Assembly: GCA_902469555.1 (NCBI GenBank)
Contig: CABRDB010000081.1
Coordinates: 1 to 30,705, forward strand
DNA: 30,705 nt
Direction: 5' to 3'
Source of the DNA: an uncultured Collinsella sp.
Lineage (GTDB): Bacteria; Actinomycetota; Coriobacteriia; Coriobacteriales; Coriobacteriaceae
The stretch's first letter is position 1, and every line of letters begins with the position of its first letter. Below, piece after piece: positions 23,611 to 30,705 of this stretch. The notes under the pieces are model-generated. The model saw only the letters and a list, made by a program, of their open reading frames with translations, was not told where the DNA came from and searched no databases. Position numbers and translations under genes: made by a program.

Positions 23611-25208
23611 TGTCCGAAACCCTCAATGCCCAGGATATCGCCAAGAAACTGCAGGAGCAGCTCACGAGCCTCTCCGCGACGGTCGATACGCATGAGGTTT
23701 CAACGGTCGACGAGGTAGGCGACGGCATCGCGCGCGTCTCCGGCCTCAAGAGCGCCATGGCAGGCGAGCTTCTGGAGTTCAAGAGCTCCGATACCGGTGA
23801 GACCGTCTTCGGCCTTGCCCAGAACCTTGACCGTGACGAGGTCGGCGCCGTTCTGTTCGGTGCCGTCGACTCCATCAAGGAAGGCGACGAGTGCCGCACC
23901 ACTGGCCGCATTATGGATATCCCCGTGAGCCGCGCCATGCTCGGCCGCGTCGTCAATCCGCTCGGCCAGCCCATCGACGGCCTAGGCGACATCGTCGCTA
24001 CGCACCGTCGCCCCATCGAGTTCAAGGCCCCCGGCGTCATCGACCGTACCCCGGTGTGCGAGCCGGTTCAGACCGGTCTGCTCGCTATCGACTCCATGGT
24101 GCCTATTGGCCGCGGTCAGCGTGAGCTCATCATCGGCGACCGTAAGACCGGTAAGACCGCCATCGCCATCGACGCTATTCTCAACCAGCGCGGCAAGGGC
24201 ATGGTCTGCATCTATGTCGCCATCGGCCAGAAGGCCTCCACGGTTGCCAACATCCGCGAGACCCTCGCTCAGCACGGTGCGCTCGACTACACCATCATCG
24301 TTTCGGCCACCGCTGCCGATTCCGCCCCTATGCAGTACATCGCGCCTATGGCCGGTGCCGCTATCGGCGAGTTCTTCATGTACAACGGCGAGGACGGCAA
24401 GCCCGCCAGCGAGACCAACCCCGGCGGCCACGTGCTCGTCATCTACGACGACCTGTCCAAGCAGGCTGTGGCCTACCGTCAGATGTCGCTGACGCTGCAT
24501 CGTCCGCCCGGACGCGAGGCCTATCCTGGCGACATCTTCTACCTGCACTCTCGTCTGCTCGAGCGTGCCGTCAAGATGTCCAAGAAGAACGGTTACGGCT
24601 CCATGACGGCACTGCCGATCATCGAGACCCAGGACGGCGACGTCTCGGCCTACATTCCGACCAACGTCATTTCCATTACCGATGGTCAGATCTACCTGCA
24701 GTCCGAGCTCTTCTTCCAGGGTCAGCGCCCGGCAGTCGACGTGGGCATCTCCGTGTCCCGCGTCGGTGGCGATGCGCAGACCAAGGCTATGAAGCAGGTT
24801 GCCGGCAACCTTCGCCTGGACCTCGCTTCGTACCAGGAGCTCGCTGGCTTTACGCAGTTCGGCTCCGACCTCGACGAGGCTACTCAGAAGCAGCTGACCC
24901 ATGGTGCTCGCATGACCGAGCTCCTGAAGCAGCCGCGTTACAAGCCGTTTGAGGTTGGCGAGCAGATCGTTACGCTGTTCGCTGGCAACGAGGGCTTCCT
25001 GGATGACCTGGAGATCGCCGACGTGCTGCCCTTCCGTGCCGAGCTCATCGAGTACATGGACAATGGCTTTGGTTCGCTGCTCGACAAGGTTCGCGCCAAG
25101 AAGATCGATGATGACACCAAGGCTGAGCTCTTGCGCGTCATCGGCGACTTCAAGCAGCAGTTCATGGCCAAGCACCATTCGGATGTTTCTGGATCAGAGG
25201 AGAACTAA
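23610..25208 (+). CDS. atpA: ATP synthase F1 subunit alpha
   Basis: A 532-residue non-catalytic nucleotide-binding subunit of the F1 hexamer. The N-terminal barrel ([17 protein letters not shown]), the P-loop GDRKTGKTA at residues 176-184, the alpha-specific signature region ending in [10 protein letters not shown], and the C-terminal helical domain are all complete. The start is coupled to the atpH stop, with GGAGGTG before it. No defects are seen. Confidence 0.98.
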   Translation: MSETLNAQDIAKKLQEQLTSLSATVDTHEVSTVDEVGDGIARVSGLKSAMAGELLEFKSSDTGETVFGLAQNLDRDEVGAVLFGAVDSIKEGDECRTTGRIMDIPVSRAMLGRVVNPLGQPIDGLGDIVATHRRPIEFKAPGVIDRTPVCEPVQTGLLAIDSMVPIGRGQRELIIGDRKTGKTAIAIDAILNQRGKGMVCIYVAIGQKASTVANIRETLAQHGALDYTIIVSATAADSAPMQYIAPMAGAAIGEFFMYNGEDGKPASETNPGGHVLVIYDDLSKQAVAYRQMSLTLHRPPGREAYPGDIFYLHSRLLERAVKMSKKNGYGSMTALPIIETQDGDVSAYIPTNVISITDGQIYLQSELFFQGQRPAVDVGISVSRVGGDAQTKAMKQVAGNLRLDLASYQELAGFTQFGSDLDEATQKQLTHGARMTELLKQPRYKPFEVGEQIVTLFAGNEGFLDDLEIADVLPFRAELIEYMDNGFGSLLDKVRAKKIDDDTKAELLRVIGDFKQQFMAKHHSDVSGSEEN

Positions 25209-25213
25209 GCCCC

Positions 25214-27576
<2,363 letters not shown>

Positions 27577-27579
27577 GTT

Positions 27580-27972
27580 ATGCGTATCCGCATCGTGTGC
27601 CCCGTGAGCTGCGCCTATGAGGGCGACGCTGCGTTTGTGTCGATTCCGTCCACGGATGGCGAGTTTGGCGTCCTGCCTGCTCACTCCAGCGAGATCTGCA
27701 CGATCGACCGCGGTTACGTTCGCGTTTCCGATAAGGCCATGGGCACTGTCGACCACACGTTTGCCGTGGCCGGCGGCTATGCCCAGGTTGCGGACGATGT
27801 CGTGACCGTTCTCGCCGAGCGCGCTTGCGATTTGGCGACCGTCGATGCCGACAAGCTTAAAGCTGATATTCAAGGTTTTGAAGAGAAGCTGGGTAATTTG
27901 TCGGAGGATGATGCACGCCGCGCCTACCTCTATAATGAAATCGCATGGTGTAAGCTCAAGCTTGCCCAATAG
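27580..27972 (+). CDS. atpC: ATP synthase F1 subunit epsilon
   Basis: A 130-residue subunit of the rotor foot that can inhibit ATP hydrolysis. The N-terminal beta-sandwich contains FVSIPSTDGEFGVLPAHSSE and GGYAQVADDVVTVLAERA. The C-terminal helical hairpin is present but short. It is the last gene of the operon, closed by the terminator at 28009-28047. Confidence 0.96.
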   Translation: MRIRIVCPVSCAYEGDAAFVSIPSTDGEFGVLPAHSSEICTIDRGYVRVSDKAMGTVDHTFAVAGGYAQVADDVVTVLAERACDLATVDADKLKADIQGFEEKLGNLSEDDARRAYLYNEIAWCKLKLAQ

Positions 27973-28008
27973 TCAAACGATTTAGCGTTCGACCATTTGC
28001 GAACACAT

Positions 28009-28047
28009 CATGCCCGGGATGGCCCAGCCACCCCGGGCATGCTTTTT
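28009..28047 (+). terminator. Terminator after the ATP synthase operon
   Basis: CATGCCCGGG (28009-28018) pairs with CCCGGGCATG (28032-28041), followed by TTTTT at 28043-28047. It lies 14 bases before the murA start and overlaps its leader, so read-through may still supply murA. Confidence 0.82.
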
Positions 28048-28060
28048 GAAAGGGTAGACC

Positions 28061-29344
28061 TTGGATATTATCCGCGTTGAGGGTGGCCACGCCATCGGAG
28101 GCTCCGTGCCCGTCTCGGGCGCCAAGAACTCCGCGCTCAAACTCATGGCGGCAACGCTTCTGGCGCCGGGCAAGACGACGCTGCAGAACGTGCCCGATAT
28201 TTCCGATGTCCACGTGATGGGCAAGGTGCTCAAGGGCATGGGCGCTACGATCGATGTTCTCGACGAGCACACGCTCGAGATTGATACCTCTCAGGTCGAT
28301 TCATGGGAGGCCCCCTACGAGCTCGTTGCCAAGATGCGCGCTTCCACCGCCGTCATGGGGCCCCTGCTGGGCCGCTTCCATCGCGCCAAAATTGCCATGC
28401 CGGGCGGCTGCAACCTGGGTGCTCGTAAGATCGATATGCACATTCTTGGTCTTGAGGCCCTGGGCGTTGAGTTCGATACCGCCCACGGTTACATCAACGC
28501 TAATGCGCCCCAAGGTCTGCGCGGTACCACCGTCACGCTCGAGTTCGCCAGCGTCGGTGCGACCGAGAATCTCATCATGGCCTCTGTGCGCGCACAGGGC
28601 ACCACGGTTATCGACAATGCCGCCCGCGAGCCCGAGATCGTCGATCTCGCTAACATGCTCAACGAGATGGGCGCCAAGATTGTTGGCGCCGGTACGCCCG
28701 TCGTGACTATCGAAGGCGTGGAAGAGCTCCATCCCGTTATCCATCGCGTGGTGGGCGACCGCATCGAGGCCGGTACCTTTATCGTCGCCGGTGCGTTGAT
28801 GGCGGACGATCGCGGTGTCGATGTCACGGGCTTTTGCCCCATTCACTTGGGCATGGTGCTCAAGAAGATGGAGCTCATGGGTATCGACTGCGAGCGCGTC
28901 GAGGATGGCGTCCATGTGAACCGTGCCGAGCGTATCAAGCCGGTCGACATCCAGACGCTTCCGTTCCCCGGTTTCCCGACCGACATGCAGGCGCAGATTA
29001 TGGTGCTCTCCGCCCTTGCCGACGGCAGTTCCGTTATTACCGAGAACATCTTCGAGAATCGCTTTATGTTTGCCTCTGAGCTGGTGCGCATGGGTGCCGA
29101 CATTCGTATCGAGAGCCATCATGCCATGATTCATGGCGTCAAGGGCTTCTCGGGTGCACAGGTTACCTCGCCCGATCTGCGCGGCGGAGCGGCCCTCGTC
29201 GTAGCGGGCTTGATCGCCGACGGGACGACCGAGGTTTCGGCTATCCATCACATCAAGCGCGGCTACGAGCAGTTTGTCGAAAAGCTGCAGGCGCTCGGCG
29301 CGCATGTCGAGCATGCTACCGCCCCCGATCCCGTCATCTACTAA
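28061..29344 (+). CDS. murA: UDP-N-acetylglucosamine 1-carboxyvinyltransferase
   Basis: A 427-residue enzyme that transfers enolpyruvate from PEP to UDP-GlcNAc, the first committed step of peptidoglycan synthesis and the target of fosfomycin. The N-terminal GGHAIGGSVPVSGAKNSALK, the catalytic Cys117 in MPGGCNLGARKIDMH, and DLRGGAALVVAGLIADG near the end are diagnostic. Keeping Cys at this site predicts fosfomycin-sensitive chemistry. The start is TTG at 28061, with GAAAGGG upstream; no in-frame ATG gives a full N-terminal strand. The position right after atpC is common in Actinobacteria and Firmicutes. The LCP gene starts 12 bases later, so they are likely one transcript. Confidence 0.97.
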   Translation: MDIIRVEGGHAIGGSVPVSGAKNSALKLMAATLLAPGKTTLQNVPDISDVHVMGKVLKGMGATIDVLDEHTLEIDTSQVDSWEAPYELVAKMRASTAVMGPLLGRFHRAKIAMPGGCNLGARKIDMHILGLEALGVEFDTAHGYINANAPQGLRGTTVTLEFASVGATENLIMASVRAQGTTVIDNAAREPEIVDLANMLNEMGAKIVGAGTPVVTIEGVEELHPVIHRVVGDRIEAGTFIVAGALMADDRGVDVTGFCPIHLGMVLKKMELMGIDCERVEDGVHVNRAERIKPVDIQTLPFPGFPTDMQAQIMVLSALADGSSVITENIFENRFMFASELVRMGADIRIESHHAMIHGVKGFSGAQVTSPDLRGGAALVVAGLIADGTTEVSAIHHIKRGYEQFVEKLQALGAHVEHATAPDPVIY

Positions 29345-29356
29345 TACAGGTTGCCT

Positions 29357-30592
29357 ATGTTTAATAAAAAGCCCCTCGCAGATACCACCACCCGAAGACC
29401 CTCAACTGGTGCGCAGGCCAAGATCTACAGTCGCGATAACGTGGCTCGCTATTCCGAGCGCGCTCGCCAACGTCGTCGTAGCCACACGATTCGTCACGTC
29501 GCGCTCATTGTCGTGCTTGGCGTGCTGTTGAGTGCCACTACCGCTGCCGGCCTGTGGTTTGCCACCATTATGGGCAAGCTCGGCGATTCTAATGTCATTA
29601 CCGACAATCTGCGTCGGGTTCTGGTTGACACCGATGAGGCAAAGGATCCGTTCTACGTGCTGCTTCTTGGTACCGACGGCCGTCCGGGCGAGGATACGTA
29701 TCGTGCCGACTCGATTATCCTGGCACGCATCGACCCCACGCAAAAGCAGGCGACGCTCATTTCCGTTCCGCGCGACACCAAGGTCGAGTACAAGGGCGAG
29801 ACCATGAAGATCAACGCCTGCCATACCGTTGGCGGCGCCGAGGCCATGGTCGAGGCGGTCAACGAGCTGTGCGGTGTTCAGATTTCCCACTATGCCGAGG
29901 TCAGCTTCGACGGTATGCAGGCGCTGATTGATTCGGTTGGCGGTATCGACATTAACGCAACCGATGATGTTGACGACCCCGAGCACCTGGATATTAAGAT
30001 TACCGCTGGCCAGCAGCATATGGACGGTGCCACCGCCCTTACCTATGCCCGCTGCCGCTACACCTATGCCGACGGCGATTACACGCGCATGCGCCACCAG
30101 CGTCAGGTGCTTGGCGCCCTTGCCAACCAGATTCTCAATAACTTCGATGCCACGAAGATCTTTGGCCTGGTTAATTCGCTGTCCGATATGCTCGTAACCG
30201 ATATGAGCGTTCAGGATATCGTGGCTACGGTCAATGCCATGCGCGGTATGGATGTCGACGGTATCTACTCGGCCAACCTGCCCTCGTACGCCGACGACAG
30301 CACCATGATCGACGGTGTGAGCTACGTCTTTGTCTACGAGGACGAGCTCAAGGAAATGATGGAGCGCGTCGATGCCGGCAAGGATCCCAAGGGTCCCAAC
30401 ACCATGGGTCTTTCCGACGGTTCCAGCTCTACGATCGGCGACCTGAACAACAACACGTCTGACGACTACGCAAACGGTACCGCAACCTCATCGGTCAGCT
30501 CTGACGATTCCGATGGCTCAAGCGATTCGAGCGATTCGGACTACTACGAAGAGCCCACCGGCGACGGCAACGGTTACGAGGCCAATTATTAG
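29357..30592 (+). CDS. LytR-CpsA-Psr (LCP) family glycopolymer transferase
   Basis: A 411-residue membrane protein that attaches teichoic-acid-like or capsular polymers to peptidoglycan. A basic cytoplasmic start of about 45 residues (with RQRRRSHTIRH) leads to one membrane segment (VALIVVLGVLLSATTAAGLW) and the outer LCP domain. Catalytic-site marks are LLLGTDGRPGEDTYRADSII, ISVPRDTKVEYKG and the TYARCRYTYADGDYTRMRHQ helix, holding the Arg and Asp residues that bind the polyprenyl phosphate. The last 75 residues are a Ser/Asp/Asn/Gly-rich low-complexity tail with no domain. The ATG at 29357 has AGG six bases upstream; TTG 29351 is a less likely start. It pairs with murA in cell wall building. 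Confidence 0.93.
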   Translation: MFNKKPLADTTTRRPSTGAQAKIYSRDNVARYSERARQRRRSHTIRHVALIVVLGVLLSATTAAGLWFATIMGKLGDSNVITDNLRRVLVDTDEAKDPFYVLLLGTDGRPGEDTYRADSIILARIDPTQKQATLISVPRDTKVEYKGETMKINACHTVGGAEAMVEAVNELCGVQISHYAEVSFDGMQALIDSVGGIDINATDDVDDPEHLDIKITAGQQHMDGATALTYARCRYTYADGDYTRMRHQRQVLGALANQILNNFDATKIFGLVNSLSDMLVTDMSVQDIVATVNAMRGMDVDGIYSANLPSYADDSTMIDGVSYVFVYEDELKEMMERVDAGKDPKGPNTMGLSDGSSSTIGDLNNNTSDDYANGTATSSVSSDDSDGSSDSSDSDYYEEPTGDGNGYEANY

Positions 30593-30705
30593 GGTTACGC
30601 GGGCTTACCAGCCCGCGTAACCAGTTGACGCTGCAAACCCGCCAGAGCGGCAATCTGCCTTTCAACTTCGGCGGCATGATCAAAAGATCAATGCCGCCTC
30701 GTTTC
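30593..30705. repeat. Palindromic element, copy C (cut by the window end)
   Basis: This starts at the base after the LCP TAG stop. GGTTACGCGGGCT (30593-30605) pairs perfectly with AGCCCGCGTAACC (30610-30622) around loop TACC. Then come TTGACGCTGCAAAC and GCCAGAGCGGCAATCTG, the left arm of the second inverted repeat. The inner hairpin GGCGGCAT-GATC-AAAA-GATC-A-ATGCCGCC (30670-30698) has one bulged A at 30690. The right arm, expected to read about CGCTCTGGCGGG, should lie just outside the window. Confidence 0.85.

Noticed and set aside
23982..25178. Long minus-strand frames opposite atpA and atpD
   Set aside because: These are shadows of strongly biased GC-rich coding sequence, while the plus-strand genes are unmistakable.

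Overview
The window looks like chromosomal DNA from a high-GC, low-diversity-of-stop-codon gut actinobacterium of the Coriobacteriia, most likely Collinsella or a close relative. This rests on GC-rich codon choice, an actinobacterial F1Fo-ATPase operon followed by murA, a prfA-prmC-tsaC cluster, an LPxTG surface protein with Spy0128-type repeats, and strong GGAGG-type ribosome binding sites. The genus is an inference from remembered gene content and was not tested by a search.

Layout. 1-502: 3' end of a small membrane-anchored protein of unknown function. 582-1475: an aldose-1-epimerase-like enzyme, followed by palindromic element A. 1804-4696: a complete polar amino acid ABC importer (lipoprotein, permease, ATPase), followed by an M20 metallopeptidase (4769-6196), which together suggest uptake and trimming of amino acids or peptides. 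6197-13294: an island-like unit holding a long leader, a 20-codon reading frame that ends just after a run of eight G, and a 2244-codon LPxTG adhesin with a fibro-slime head and nine stalk repeats, closed by its own terminator. 13309-13637: a decayed transposase. 13976-16892: prfA and prmC, separated by element B and a structured non-coding stretch. 16961-17604: a hicAB toxin-antitoxin pair. 17739-20808: tsaC, glpK and upp. 21089-27972: atpI-like gene and atpBEFHAGDC. 28061-30592: murA and an LCP-family glycopolymer transferase, followed by element C, cut by the window end.

Two signals stand out. First, the strong ribosome binding site and ATG at 6383 lead into the adhesin gene only if the G run at 6431-6438 has 6, 9 or 12 G. 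With the eight G present here the frame closes at TAA 6443-6445. This is the layout of a slipped-strand phase-variation switch, drawn here in the OFF state. Second, three copies of one composite palindromic element (A, B, C) sit directly after the TAG stop codons of three unrelated genes. They share a perfect hairpin with a four-base loop, a conserved GACGCTGC block, a second long inverted repeat and, in A and C, an inner hairpin with the same bulge.

How the genes work together: most of the window is core housekeeping (translation termination, tRNA t6A modification, pyrimidine salvage, glycerol use, ATP synthesis, peptidoglycan precursor synthesis and wall polymer attachment). The accessory parts are the adhesin unit, the transposase scar, hicAB and the palindromic elements. 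None of the 25 protein genes ends in TGA, which is unusual for a GC-rich genome.
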